A stretch of DNA of 64,000 nt from Chenopodium formosanum (taxonomy: Eukaryota > Streptophyta > Magnoliopsida > Caryophyllales > Amaranthaceae), in assembly GCA_024500155.1 (NCBI GenBank), contig CM044867.1:12351632-12415631 (forward strand), read 5' to 3'. Within the stretch, counting starts at the first letter, position 1. The number at the start of each line of letters is the position of its first letter. The position numbers and the translations under genes were made by a program. Positions 1 to 11,050 of the stretch are shown here, piece by piece. Below the pieces are notes generated by a model. It was not told the origin of the DNA. It was given only the letters and a program-made list of their open reading frames with translations, and ran no database searches.

Positions 1-1823
1 ACGTTGTTTACATATTATTAGACTTGGTGATGACTCACAAGGCATAACAATTCAATCATCAATAATAATTCAAACAAACAAATATACCAATTTAATTCTT
101 GAATGATTAGTGACCACATATAATTTAATGTTGAACCCTTTTTAAATCTACCTCAGTGTCAAAGACACCTTAAACGCATAAAGCGCCAACAATCCTATCC
201 CTCGGTGTTAAAAACACCTTAAGTGCACAAAGGCACCACATACCATTTATTCCTTGTGTACATAGACACTTATATAGCTCCCTCATGCTTAATGCATCAA
301 TAAAAATTATATGGACTATAATAAAATTCCTTTTCAATATTCTAAACATAATTAAACAATTAGTTTAATTAAACATGCTCTCTAACATGCCATAAATAAA
401 TATGTAGTCCATATACTCATGCCAAAATATAATTTTCCAATCCATAGATCATCACAAATAATTCATGCTTCACAATTCAATCACCAACACCAATTATTCA
501 CAATTCAATACATGAACCTTAGCATGAAACTACTTGTAATTGATTGAAATTAAGCCTAGCATGATTCTACATCATCAAATATGCCAAGTACGCGAACGTA
601 CCTCAATTAAGCCCATAAAGTGGCCGAAAATACTACAACAATTCCCGAATCAAGTCTCCAACAATAAGGGACAATAATACTAAATTAATTACTCTTGTAT
701 ACACAATTTCCAGCAACTTAAACTCACTTTAAACTATTTAGAATAATCTAAAAATTATTTAAAAACCCCTAATTAAACTCCTTTTTAATAGGTTATCACA
801 CCCTTTCATTAAAATCACAATTATAATACTTTAAATAAAATTCCAGCATTTTAAACTAATCAAAAACCCCTTTAAAACTTCATCAAACTATAGCTTCATA
901 CTTATTATCCATAGAAAAATTAAATTATCTCTTACCCTTTAAACTCAGGGATAAAATTTTAAAAAAACTTCGTTAAAAATCAAAAACTGCCCGAAAATCA
1001 TACTTAGAGGCTGAATTTGGCCACGAGAGGGTGGTGCTCACTACCAAAGGTAGTGAATCTTTCTTAAAACGTTGTTTCCACACGGAAAAAACTACTTTTT
1101 TGTCAAAATCGGATGAGTTTAGAACCTGACCGGGATTAATATTAACGAACGGGAATCTATAAATTAAAACACGAATTTATGTGTTCAAAATAATCTAGAA
1201 TTAAGTTAAACTAATTTGTAGTTATAATCACCAAAATTTCCAAAGTATCATTACTATAAAAGCCGTAAATCAATTGTTCATAAAAACCCTAAAAATCAAG
1301 TCTTTAAAAATTTTGAAAGCCTAACTTATAATTTTATGAAATCTGAAAAATAAAACACTTTATTATTTAAAATTTACAATCTTTAATCATCAAAACATAA
1401 TTATGATACTAATCAAACATAATTTGAATAATTAAAACCAAAACCCATAAATAAAATCATCAAAATAGCTAGAATGAAAAGAGGAGAGAAAAAGGGAAGA
1501 AAATAAGACTGACCTTTTTGTGTGGGAAAAATTTGGGGATCTAGTAGATATATATAGTGTAGGGTAATTAGGGTAGGTTTGGGCTTCATAAAAATAATAA
1601 ACTTAGATGATAAAAGAGTTGGCCCAAATATAAAAAATAGGATGGTTGGGTTTATAATGAAGATGGGCTACATTTTGATTAAATACTTATTGGCCTAAAT
1701 ATAAATACTTGCTTTATTAATAATCCAATAATTAAAATAGTTTGACCCAAAGTATATTTTATAAATAAATAAATAAATAAATAAGTAATTTATAAAATAC
1801 ATTAAAAATACGGGGTATTACAG
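1..1823 (-). mobile_element. Ty3/gypsy-type LTR, partial (runs off window start)
   Basis: Read on the minus strand this block begins at 1823 with TGTAATACCCCG, a terminus common in plant Ty3/gypsy LTRs, and has a TATA-like stretch near 1545-1555. It is AT-rich, has no coding capacity, and stops sharply against the leader of another retroelement at 1824, so it probably inserted there. Repeated phrases around 150-235 (SCTCRGTGT...ACACCTTAA) are internal to it. The other end, any internal domain and a target duplication lie outside the window, so solo LTR versus end of a full element cannot be decided. Lineage is inferred from the terminus only. Confidence 0.5.
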
Positions 1824-2146
1824 CAACCTCCCTTGAGGGTGTATGCCAACGGGCGGCTCCGCGAGTTCGTGATGAAATCGAACTCGACTCCATGGTTTGG
1901 TTGGATTTAAAAACTCGGATGAAACCTTATTGCCAAGAGCGTTTTTGGGTTGATAGAGCTTAAATCCCCCGGGCTAGCCACGTACGTAGAACACGTACTA
2001 TTGCGGAAAAATAGGTAACCAATATGCATATGCATATGTGAAAATGCTAATTAAATCGCAGGAATACAATTCAAGAATTTTTCAAGTCTCATCCACTCAT
2101 CTTAATTAAATACCGATCACTCAAATCGATAAATAACCAAGAATCC
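1824..2146 (-). mobile_element. Leader of Tat-like element A, truncated
   Basis: This non-coding segment matches, with small differences, the regions just inside the LTRs of element C (28433-28749) and, more distantly, element B (about 15290-15958). It holds a conserved block around 1858-1900 with the core ACTCCATGGTTTGG. It lies between the primer site at 2147-2164 and the LTR that interrupts it at 1823, so the rest of element A lies left of the window or was lost. Confidence 0.65.
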
Positions 2147-2164
2147 TCCCCAGTGGAGTCGCCA
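2147..2164 (-). other. Primer binding site of element A (tRNA-Arg-like)
   Basis: On the minus strand, three bases after the LTR end, the sequence reads TGGCGACTCCACTGGGGA. It begins with TGG, the complement of a tRNA CCA end, and complements the 3' end of a plant tRNA-Arg (family knowledge, not searched). Arg primers are typical of Ogre/Tat-lineage elements. Confidence 0.7.
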
Positions 2165-2167
2165 AAT

Positions 2168-3872
2168 TGTAGGCGTCGTTTGAAGTGCGCCTACTTAAAA
2201 GCATGTTGTGAATATGCTTGGCACTCATAGGAAGTGGAAATTGACATTACGATAAGGGACAGCGATTAGGGACAAATAAAGTAGGGAGCCGCCAACAAGT
2301 TTTTAAGGAACTTGTAAACAGTTCACGGATCATTAAAGGCAACCACGACTAAGGGACAACGAAGGCAACAACGATTGACCCGTGAAGGTTACACCCCACT
2401 CATAATCCATGAGATTACTAACTCCATAAGGTTCGGAACCACGAAAGGAGGATCGGGGATGATGGTACGAAGTGAGTCATGGATTCACATTAGCCCGTAT
2501 TGGCCTCTACTCGATTATTATTGTGAAAAGTATTCCCGTGATCTCAAAGGCATACAAACAATATTCAATTCGCTCCAAACTATCATTATACTAAATTGGT
2601 TACATATTAATGCAACATATAATTCTATAATATTGTGTTCACTTCGATTTAACAACAAGATTAAAAAGGAACCTAAACTGGTTGTCCAAATTGTCTTATT
2701 AGGCGTTATTTTCAATTACATATTCCCTTTAACATGTAATATGGTGATCATAATAAATAATAGAATAAAATAAAGATTAATATTGGAAGCAATATAGCAA
2801 TAAATCCAACAATATAAAATCGTTAGAAAAATAATAGAAATAAAAGGAACATGATTCCTTACTTTGATTTTGTTTACTTGCTACTATAAAAACAATAAAC
2901 GCGTTAGTAACTTCAAGGAAAATAAATTAAACAATAATTAAAATGGAATTAAATTAAATCAAAATAAAATATAATTGATTTGGGGCCAAACCCTCAAACA
3001 ATTCTACCTTTCACGCCGTGGTTTAAGGATAGAACCCCGGGTTAAGTACGGACTCCTTGGAGTGCTTAAGGAAGGTATTTTGAAAGAGAGAAGGGTAGGC
3101 TAGTGTTTAGGCTAGAGCATAGAAGAGAAATGAGAGAGTTAATTGATGCCCCGTACATCAGAAATGAGGGATTATTTATAGGAAAAATGTGCTGAGGGAA
3201 CACACGGAACCCTAAAATGACAGAAACCCTAGAACAGTATCCCTTGACATGGAAAAATGTACCGTTACACGGTAAATTTCCCCATCAGACGGGAAATACT
3301 CCCGTGACACGGTGCAATGTTGAGTTACGCGGGATATTTTTTAACAAATGGGGGAAGAAAACGCGTTAGGGTTTACACGGAAAACACACAGACTGTACCC
3401 GTGTCACTTCAGGTCTCCCGTGTCACGGGATTCTGTACCGTCAGATGGGAAAGAATCCCGTGTCGCGGGGTTTCCTGCCGTGACGCGGGACAGTTTTGTT
3501 CTGCTTTTCCGTCTAAATTCATTTTTAACCCTAATTTCATTCAGCTTTTAAATGCCGATTGATAATTTCGGGCCATTTTCTGATTTATTAAAATTGGGCT
3601 AAAGTAAGAAAATAATTAAAAATAAATAAATAAAAGGTTTGGGCCAAAAACAAATAATAAAACAATAAAATAAAAAAGGTTTTAGGCTGGAATTAAAACT
3701 ATGCTTTTTACTAAACACCAAGACTGATCCATGGACTATTCAGAAATACGAATTTAATTAAATATGATTTTTAAGCACTCTCGGGATTAAATACTAAACC
3801 CGACCAATAATGGCGGTGAAAGGTTGTTCATCATCGGGTTTGGTTTTGGGGAGACATTTTTAGGTGTCTACA
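2168..3872 (-). mobile_element. LTR of Tat-like element A (1705 bp)
   Basis: On the minus strand this starts TGTAGACACC at 3872 and ends GGCGCCTACA-like at 2168, directly before the primer site. It is closely related along its length to the interrupted LTR C. A TATAAATAA box lies near 3173-3181 (minus). Between 3240 and 3500, upstream of the TATA box in the minus sense, are several short palindromes, including a perfect one at 3416-3430. The short open frames at 2375-2773 and 3317-3562 have no recognisable features and are treated as chance. Only one LTR of this element is in the window. Confidence 0.75.
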
Positions 3873-3908
3873 ACGCCTTTCGCAGCTAGCTCGTGAGGTT
3901 GTGGAACC

Positions 3909-4416
3909 GTGCTACCTGTCGTAGCAACGACGCTGAGGAGGTATTATTCTTTACATTTAGCATCTTTGTCTTGTTTTTTATTTGCATTTGCTAACTTTGA
4001 TTTACTTTTGCAGGGGCAGCCTATTCCTTCTCCACGCACTCGGTCGAGACCCGAGCCTAGGAGAGAGACTACTAGGTCCGACTCGAGGCGTCGTCGGACT
4101 ACTTCTAGTGGTCGGGGTGGTCGGGGTGGACTACTTCTACTAGGCCGCTGCTGTAGAGGACTCGACGTCATCTCCTGAGGACACTCCGACTGGGCCGACC
4201 ATTCGAGGTGGGATGGGTGGTGGGACGTACGAGTTTGGCTCGTCGTCGCAGCAGCCTTTGCAGCCTCAGCCTCTTTCTGTCGGGTACCAGGGTGAGGTTA
4301 GGTGGCCTGGCCCTGAGTTGCAGTTTGCACCGTCTGGTGGTTCCGGGGACGGTGATGGACATACTCCACGGAGTAGAACTTTCTTTGATACATTTGGTGT
4401 CCCTCCGGCACCGTAG
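3909..4416 (+). pseudogene. Degraded C-terminal coding tail, possibly plant-mobile-domain-like
   Basis: A 3' splice site-like TTTTGCAG near 4012 is followed by a reading frame rich in Arg, Ser and Gly (GQPIPSPRTRSRPEPRRE). After at least one frameshift near 4141 it continues as a Gly/Gln/Pro-rich tail ending DTFGVPPAP and a stop at 4414-4416. Low-complexity tails of this sort occur in plant mobile domain proteins carried by transposons; that assignment is inference from composition. The 5' part is missing: LTR A abuts at 3872. It could equally be the end of an unknown host gene. Confidence 0.3.
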
Positions 4417-4714
4417 TTGTACCTGTATTTTATTTATTTTGACTTTTTAGGACTTTGTCTATTTTATTTATATGAATTATATTTAGACACTTTGTATATA
4501 TATGCACTTATTATTTATTAAACACTTTATCTCTTATTTTTATTTATTATTTTTTATTGTGCGTGTGAGTGTGTGTGAAAGTGTAATTTTTGCGCAAAAG
4601 TTTCCGTCATTTTTAATATTAGTGGAGGGTACCGACTCTCTCCCCCAAAAAATAAAAAATGAAAAAATGAAGGAACAAAAGTATAATTACTAAAAATAAG
4701 CCTAAAATTAATTA
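4417..4714. other. AT-rich spacer
   Basis: No gene seen. The T-rich sequence following the degraded coding tail could be its 3' untranslated region. It ends at the LINE target duplication. Confidence 0.4.
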
Positions 4715-4735
4715 AGCTTAATAAAATATAACAAT
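4715..4735. repeat. LINE target-site duplication, left copy
   Basis: This 21-base sequence, starting AGCTTAATAAAATATAAC, is repeated exactly at 5150-5170. The two copies bracket the RTE LINE fragment, as expected for target-primed reverse transcription. Confidence 0.9.
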
Positions 4736-5149
4736 CAATCAATCAATCAAAGCCTTAATCCCAAAAGTGGGGTCGGCTAACATGAACCAAATTTGATTAT
4801 TCCGTGTAGTCATCAACATAAATCTTTCTCCTCCATCCCTTACGATCCAAAACTTCATCCTCACGTAAATCCATGCACTTCATATCCTTCCTCACTCCTT
4901 CCAACCAAGTCATCTTTGGTCTCCCTCTTCCTCGTTTAATCCCTCCATGGTCCCACTCTTCCACTCTTCGCACCGGTGCACCCTCGGGTCTCCGTCTTAC
5001 ATGTCCAAACCAACGCAGACGATTTTCCCTTAATTTATCTACAATGCCCGCCACACCTACTTTCTTGCGAATAACCTCATTTCTGATTCTATCTCTTAAA
5101 GTGTTTCCACACATCCACCTTAACATGCGCATTTCCTTAATTTATCCAC
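4736..5149 (-). mobile_element. 5'-truncated RTE-type LINE
   Basis: The minus strand encodes the last 111 residues of an RTE-clade non-LTR reverse transcriptase (4797-5132), with the recognisable pieces RLRWFGHVRRRP, GRGRPKMTWLEGV and a terminal WRRKIYVDDYTE. After the stop comes a short 3' UTR with CCCACTTTTGGGATTAAGG and a TTGA tandem tail, as in plant RTE elements. Endonuclease and RT core are absent. The insert is exactly bounded by 21-bp duplications, so it is a single truncated insertion that has kept an open frame. A sibling 3' end sits in an IF-2 intron at about 49568-49672. Confidence 0.85.
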
Positions 5150-5170
5150 AGCTTAATAAAATATAACAAT
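5150..5170. repeat. LINE target-site duplication, right copy
   Basis: Exact repeat of 4715-4735. Confidence 0.9.
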
Positions 5171-5274
<104 letters not shown>

Positions 5275-5410
5275 GGGTAAAAAAGGTGTATGGATAAGAA
5301 AGGGGAAAATAATAAGTCAAGTAAAAATCGAATTCAAGCAAGTAAAAACACGGTTTCCAACGCGTAACAGCTGTCGCTGCTAAGAAAATACTGGAGCCAC
5401 GTAATTGAAC

Positions 5411-5427
5411 CTGTCGCCACGCGACAG
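5411..5427. promoter_or_regulatory. Perfect palindrome upstream of antisense TATA box
   Basis: CTGTCGC-CAC-GCGACAG has 7-base inverted arms. It lies about 50 bases upstream of the TATA box of the plus-strand accessory ORF. Related palindromes occur in the LTR and leader of the same element. Confidence 0.6.
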
Positions 5428-5478
5428 AGTCACTTTTCCTATTTCTCACAGGAGTTGAATTCTGCCGTGAAAAAAGCT

Positions 5479-5486
5479 TATAAATA
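5479..5486 (+). promoter_or_regulatory. TATA box of antisense accessory ORF
   Basis: TATAAATA lies 67 bases before the ATG at 5553, a normal plant spacing for a start site near 5510. It is on the strand opposite to the retroelement's own genes. Inference from sequence; no expression data. Confidence 0.6.
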
Positions 5487-5552
5487 GCCCCCGAATCCTT
5501 CGTTTTCTGCATAATTTAACCAGTTTATTAATTAATTAATTAACTAGTAATC

Positions 5553-7031
5553 ATGGCTTTAGCTAAAAGAACCTTTTGTGGATACATGAATGAGTGGTGT
5601 CGTATTTTAACTTCTAAAGAGAAAAAAGCATTAGATGCTTTCCGTATGGGAGGTATGTATGGTGTAAAGGGGGTGAGTCTTGACATGGACTTTATTTACT
5701 CTGCCATAGACTATTGGTATATTAATAGTCACTGTTTTAGATTCTTCCATGATGAAATATGCCCTTTACCGGAAGAATTTGGAGCCATTATAGGCTATTA
5801 TTCCACAGATCTTGCGGTAATGCCTAGAGTAAGTGATTATTATTATAAAGACTTTGAATGCTTCTTTGATCTAAGGGGTATGGGTTTAAAAAATATACTG
5901 CATGGCAATGTAGTTGATTTGACAGAATTTGCACATTATTATTATGACAATCCTAACCCTGGATTTCGTGTCCATAAGAGAAGAGCTTTCCTCTTTTGCA
6001 TGTTTAGCCAACTTCTTTTAATTAGTGGTAAAGATAATGAAGGCCAAGCAATAATCATATCTGTTGTAGAACAAGTTGAATCCGGGAGAAACCCAATGCC
6101 GCTAATTGTTGGAGAGACCATGCTGTGGTTAGATGCATTGAGAAAGAATCCAAAAGCACCTTTTCGAGGTTCTCCAATTTTATTACAGGTATAAAATAAT
6201 ACTATTCTTAATTACAAGAAATTAAAAATATCTTTACACTGTAATACTAATTAAATGTATGCTTTACAGATCTGGCTCATGGAGAGGTTAAAATTTATTA
6301 ATGCTCCTGATGATATACACAAATACACTCCCAATTGCATAGTCCGGCGAAAGAAACGATTCTTGAAGATAGGTTGCCGTGAATGGAGCAAGGTGTTTGC
6401 TGCTGGTGATTTTACCATAAAGTGGGTCATCCCTTGGTGGAGGATTGAGAAGATGTTTGGTTGTAATAGCTAAGCATACTGTCGTCTCCCGAGCTTATCA
6501 AAATTGACCTTTTATTTTCCGTGTAGAGTTAAGAGACAATATGGTCTTGCACAAACCATCCCTACGGGAGATCTCCGCCGTCCTTATGAATTTCCTGTGT
6601 CACAAGAGGTTGAGCGCTTTGACAAATATTGGAGTGGTAGGCCGTTATGGGAGGTGATTTCCCACAGGGATCCACCTTGTTTGTCAAACAATGTGAAACA
6701 ATGGCTTGATGGAAAATCTCCGAAATCCCAAGTCAAGGTTGAGAAGACCGATGTGAAGAATCGTCTAGGTGACAAAAAGGTCCCTGCTAAGGAACGCCTA
6801 GGGGAAAGGATCGAATTCAAAACTCCTATTATGCCAAAGAAGAAAAGTTTTAAGAAAGATAAAGGAAAAAGGAAAGTTGACTCTACGGAAAAGAAAGCTT
6901 GGGTAGAGAAGAAACACGGGGTTTTAGCGGAAGGGGAAACTATCTATACTAAAATAGAGTGTAGATCTTCTAATGTATATCTCCTAGCAAAGGTTATGGA
7001 TCAAGAGGAAGAGAATGCGGACAAAAATTAG
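5553..7031 (+). pseudogene. Antisense accessory ORF (aORF) of element B, spliced, with in-frame stop
   Basis: Exon 1 (5553-6188) encodes 212 residues starting MALAKRTFCGYMNEWCRIL. An 81-base intron (6189-6269; CAG/GTATAA to TTTACAG/A, with an ACTAAT branch-like site) joins it in phase 0 to exon 2 at 6270 (IWLMERLKF). The frame meets TAA at 6471-6473 and then stays open to 7031, so the whole is one reading frame of roughly 460 residues with one nonsense change. The C-terminal 100 residues are Lys-rich, with a possible nuclear localisation stretch (PKKKSFKKDKGKRK). Around FRFFHDEICPLPEEFGAIIG it resembles plant-mobile-domain/DUF7745-type proteins carried antisense by Tat elements; this is judged by eye. 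Function is unknown. It has its own TATA box, so it was probably transcribed separately from gag-pol. Confidence 0.6.
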
Positions 7032-7557
7032 AAAAGAATTAAGAAAGAGAAAAAAGATTAGAGCATTGCTTTTCCTTTGATTTATTAGACAAAGTTAATT
7101 TGTTTTAGTTAACTTTTTCAGCTTTTATTTCATCGATAATGTAATTTCTTAATTAATTAATAAAATTTTAGCTTTTAGTTAAATTAACTTTACAATTAAA
7201 GCAATGAAAACAATTACAACATTTATTTTTCGGAGAATTAATTCGAGTAAGGAAGTCGAATAAATTTCCAGAATGCACAAACTTTGCCCAGACACTCGCA
7301 GAAACCTGGCGCTGTTATCCAAATTATTGTCGCTGTCAAATTGGTTCTGTCGCCTGACGACAAAACTGTCGTCTGGCGACAAAGTCCTTCTTCTGGCGCT
7401 AGTCTTGAAATTTTGCAGACATATATTTTTCATCTCTAGGATACAAAATTTTGAAATATTAAAGTGGCCGCACCCTGTTGGGGTTTCCTACGTATCCTTT
7501 GTTTAAGGAATCAGGCCAAACGTTGTTCTCTTGAGTGTTTTACTCAAGTAATTATGG
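7032..7557. other. Spacer between integrase end and antisense ORF end
   Basis: Convergent region between the 3' ends of pol (minus) and the accessory ORF (plus). It holds two palindromes (7348-7362 and 7367-7381, both TGTCG-N5-CGACA) and a block around 7480-7525 with CCTACGTATCC followed by AAGGAATCAGGCC. I recall similar blocks next to integrase in other plant Tat elements; not verified. No coding sequence seen. Confidence 0.55.
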
Positions 7558-8610
7558 TTAGTATTTCTTAAGTTGGTCAAGATTTGTCATGTTTGAAAAT
7601 TCATTACCATCCATGTCAGTTAACTTAGCCGCGCCTCCTGACAGGATTGTTTTGACAATGTATGGTCTGGACAAATTAGGCCTAAATTTGCCTCTTGGGT
7701 CCAAAACATTTTTTCTTAATGCTTTTAATACCAAGTCCCCAACCTTGATATTTCTAGTCTTGACCTTCTTATTGAAATGTCTAGCCATGCGGGTTTGATA
7801 GCATTGGGTGTGATGTAGAGCCTCTAGTCGTTTTTCATCGAGTAGAATTAACTCTTCAAACCGTGCTCTAGTCCATTCGACTTCATCAAGTTTACTTTCT
7901 AACGCTATGCGTAGAGAAGGTAGTTCTAACTCTACAGGTGGTACGACATCCATTCCATATACTAGGTTGAATGTCGTATCCTGTTGATGTTCGGATTGAC
8001 GTGCGATAACCCCACAGTGCAAAGTGAAGTTTGTCAGGCCAATCCTTATAATTTTCAGTCATTTTTTCAATAATTGTCTTTAAATTTTTATTAGCGGCCT
8101 CAACTGCTCCATTTGCTTGAGGTCTATAAGGGGAAGAATGATGATGTTGAATACCATACTTTTGTAGCAATTCTTCACATTCGGCTTGAAAGTGAGTTCC
8201 ATTGTCACTTATCATTTCATGTGGGACTCCATATTGACAAATTATGTTTCTTTCAATAAAGAGTGCTACATGTTTGGCGGTGAGTTTAGCATATGATTGT
8301 GCTTCTACCCACTTTGTGAAGTAATCTATTGAGACTAAGATGTATTCATGACCTCCTGTTCCGGGAGGTGTGATTTTTCGAATTATGTCTATTCCCCATG
8401 TAGAGAAAGGCCATGGTGAAGTATAGGTGTAGAGGAGAGATGGTGGGACATGTTACAAATTTGCATAAATTTGGCATTTGTGACATCTTTTACATATTGA
8501 TGACAATCCTTATTTATGGTAGTCCAATAATACCCTTCTCGCATTATCTTTTGGACTAGCATTTTACCATTAACATGTGTTCCACATATCCCTTCGTGGA
8601 CTACTCTCAT
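7558..8610 (-). pseudogene. Integrase of element B (frameshifted)
   Basis: Minus-strand pieces in N- to C-terminal order: a zinc-binding region with HEGICGTHVNGK and CHQYVK (8610-8450); the catalytic core with DYFTKWVE (near 8310-8326), MISDNGTHFQ (near 8190-8215) and RPQANGAVEAANK (near 8090-8130), giving the D, D and E; then a C-terminal domain ending LDQLKKY at 7558. At least two frame changes (near 8470 and near 7935) break it, so no functional protein is made. It would have inserted the cDNA into the genome. It follows RNase H directly, the normal order. Confidence 0.85.
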
Positions 8611-9539
8611 AGCTCTTTAGCATCCTTTTTGCCTAAACATAATAAAGCTCGATCTTTAGGTACCCTTTTGTGTAATTCATTTCCTATGAGTACAAACTGG
8701 GAAGCTAAAAGCCTTAGTGCTCTTTTGTCAGCATGAGGAGGATATTCTCCTTTGGTGACATAATTTAGTATATCTATGAACCATGGTTCTTCTTCATGTT
8801 CTTCCTCTTGAATCACTTCATCGTCTTCTATAGCTTGAATGTATGCTAATTTATGCCTTTTTTCTATGGTTAAAGGCATTTGCTCAATTTCCTTAGGAAT
8901 CCTAACCATTAAGGCTAGTCTTGCCAAGGCATCGGTAAATTGGTTTTCCTCTCTAGGTAGATAAGTGTATTCCACCTTTTCCAACTGATCAGTGAGGGTT
9001 TCCAAATATGTTTGATAGGGGGCTAAGCTTTTACTCCTTACCTTCCATCTCTTTGAGATTTGATTAATGATTAATGAAGAATCTCCAAATATCCGGAGTT
9101 TCTTTACTCCTAAGGCTAAAGTAGTTTTGAGGCCTACCACGCATGCTTCATATTCGGCTGCGTTATTAGTAACGTCAAAATCTAACTTAATGGATATAGG
9201 AACATGCTCTTCTTTAGGCGATATTAATAAGACTCCTACGCCGCATCCCTTTTGGTTTGAGGCTCCATCAAAATATAAAGTCCATGTATCATCTTCTGTC
9301 ATCATTAAACTTTCATCTGGGAATTCATTCTCTTCCAAGGGTGTCGAATCTTCTACTGGGAAATCTGCCAGAATATCCGAGACCACTGACCCTTTGATTG
9401 CTTTTTGAGGCATGAACCTTATATCAAATTGGGCCAAATTCACTATCCACCTTGAGATACGCCCGTTAAGTGTAGATCTTTCGAATAGGTATTTAAGAGG
9501 ATCCATTCGTGAGACTACGTAAACGGTATGTACAAGCAT
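8607..9539 (-). pseudogene. RNase H region of element B (archaeal-type domain)
   Basis: This 310-residue open frame starts in the RT/RNase H connection (MDPLKYLFERSTLNGRISRW) and contains a complete archaeal-type RNase H domain: YFDGASNQKG (first Asp), NNAAEYEA (Glu), GDSSLIINQ (Asp) and REENQFTDALARLA (Asp). All four acidic residues are present. It degrades the RNA strand during reverse transcription. A second RNase H just before integrase is characteristic of the Tat lineage. A frameshift near 9540 separates it from RT; the end reads into the start of integrase. Confidence 0.85.
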
Positions 9540-10970
9540 TATAATGTCTTAACTTAGTTGTGGCCCACACCAATGCGAGGCACAACTTTCCCAATGGTGT
9601 ATAGCGTGTCTCATACTCGAGCATTTTTTCACTTAGGTAGTAAATAACATTTTCTTTATTTTCTACCTCTTGTGCAAGCATGGCTCCCATTGTTTCTTTT
9701 GTGACGGTCAAGTATAACCTTAAGGGTATTCTAGGGAGTGCTGGAGCTAATACGGGAGGATTCGAGAGATAAGCTTTGATCTTTCACAGGCTTTTTGGCA
9801 CTCATCGTCCCATATAATTGGTACATTCTTCTTAAGCTTCTTGAATATTGGTTCACATATCGTGGTTAGCTTGGATATGAACCTACTTATGTATTACAAC
9901 CGGCCAATGAATCCTCGAATTTGCTTTTCGGTTTTGGGCGGTGGCATGGACATGATTGCTTTGATTTTGGTGGGGTCTATCTCTATTCCTCTAGAGCTTA
10001 TGACATATCCCAAGAGTTTTCCTGAGGTAACTCCGAAAGCACATTTGGAAGGGTTTAACCTCATGTTATATTTCCTTAGCCTTTCAAAGAATTTTTTTAA
10101 GGCTATTGGGTGTCCTGGGCGGTCTTTGGATTTTACGATCATGTCATCCACATAAACCTCCACTTCTTTATGCATCATATCATGGAGTAGGGCAGTCGCT
10201 GCTCATTGGTAAGTGGCACCCGCGTTTTTCAACCCGAATGGCATTACCGTGTAGCAGTAAGTACCCCAAGGTGTTATGAACGTTGTCTTTTCCATGTCTT
10301 CTTCAGCCATGAGAATTTGATTGTATCCCGCATACCCATCCATAAATGAGAGAAGCGCATGATTTGCTGTATTATCTACCAAAATATCAATGTGTGGTAA
10401 AGGGAAGTCGTCCTTTGGACTTGCCTTATTTAGATCTCGATAGTCGACAAACATTCGAACTCTACCATCTTTTTTCGGAACCGGGACGACATTAGTGACC
10501 CATTCGGGGTATTTAGATACCCTAATAAAACTTGCAGTTATTTGTTTTTGCACTTCTTCTTTTATTTTAAGAGCTACGTCGGGTTTCATTCGACATAACT
10601 TTTGCTTTACAGGTTTCATTCCTGGAATTAATGGTATTGTGTGTTGAGCTATCTCTCTATTAATGCCTGGCATATCTTCGTATGACCAAGCGAATACATC
10701 AATAAATTCTTTAAGTAAATTAATTAAATCGGTTCTTTCATCTTTACTTAGTGTTAGTCCGATTTTAACTTCTCTTTTAATGGTTGGATCTTTTGAGATA
10801 TCAACCGTTTTTGTATCCTCAATTATTGGTGTTTTGTTTTCAAGTGTTTCCATTTCTTTAATTATTTCTTTGCCATTTTCATCATTAGTTAAGCAATGCT
10901 TGTCATCTTTAGATAAGGAAAAACAAGAGGAATACGGGGAAGAAGACATATTATTGAATTCAGAAATCAT
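9493..10970 (-). pseudogene. Reverse transcriptase of element B (stops and frameshifts)
   Basis: The N-terminal part (10970-10203) includes DVFAWSYEDMPGI, WVTNVVPVPKKDGRVRMFVDYRDLNKA and the FGLKNAGATYQ region. A TGA at about 10203-10205 interrupts the frame, which continues unchanged through VYVDDMIVKS (catalytic YVDD near 10141-10155) to a TAA at 9894-9896. The same frame then runs a little further (YISRFISKLTT) before a frameshift near 9775 leads into the connection/first RNase H part (9711-9493). The TGA and TAA are each one C-to-T change from Arg and Gln codons. Clearly a dead Ty3/gypsy RT. Confidence 0.9.
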
Positions 10971-11050
10971 TACATCGAATAAAGAGATGTTCGTTGGGAC
11001 TTGATTGCTAACTATCCTAGGAGTAGAAATAGAAGGTGAGGATGCTACAA

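Noticed and set aside
2147..2164. tRNA-Arg gene
   Set aside because: Only the 3' 18 bases match, directly beside an LTR; it is a primer binding site.
2375..2773. 132-residue plus-strand frame in LTR A
   Set aside because: It lies wholly in LTR sequence, is not kept open in the related LTR C, and shows no domain.
9841..10155. 104-residue plus-strand frame
   Set aside because: Shadow of the RT coding strand of element B.
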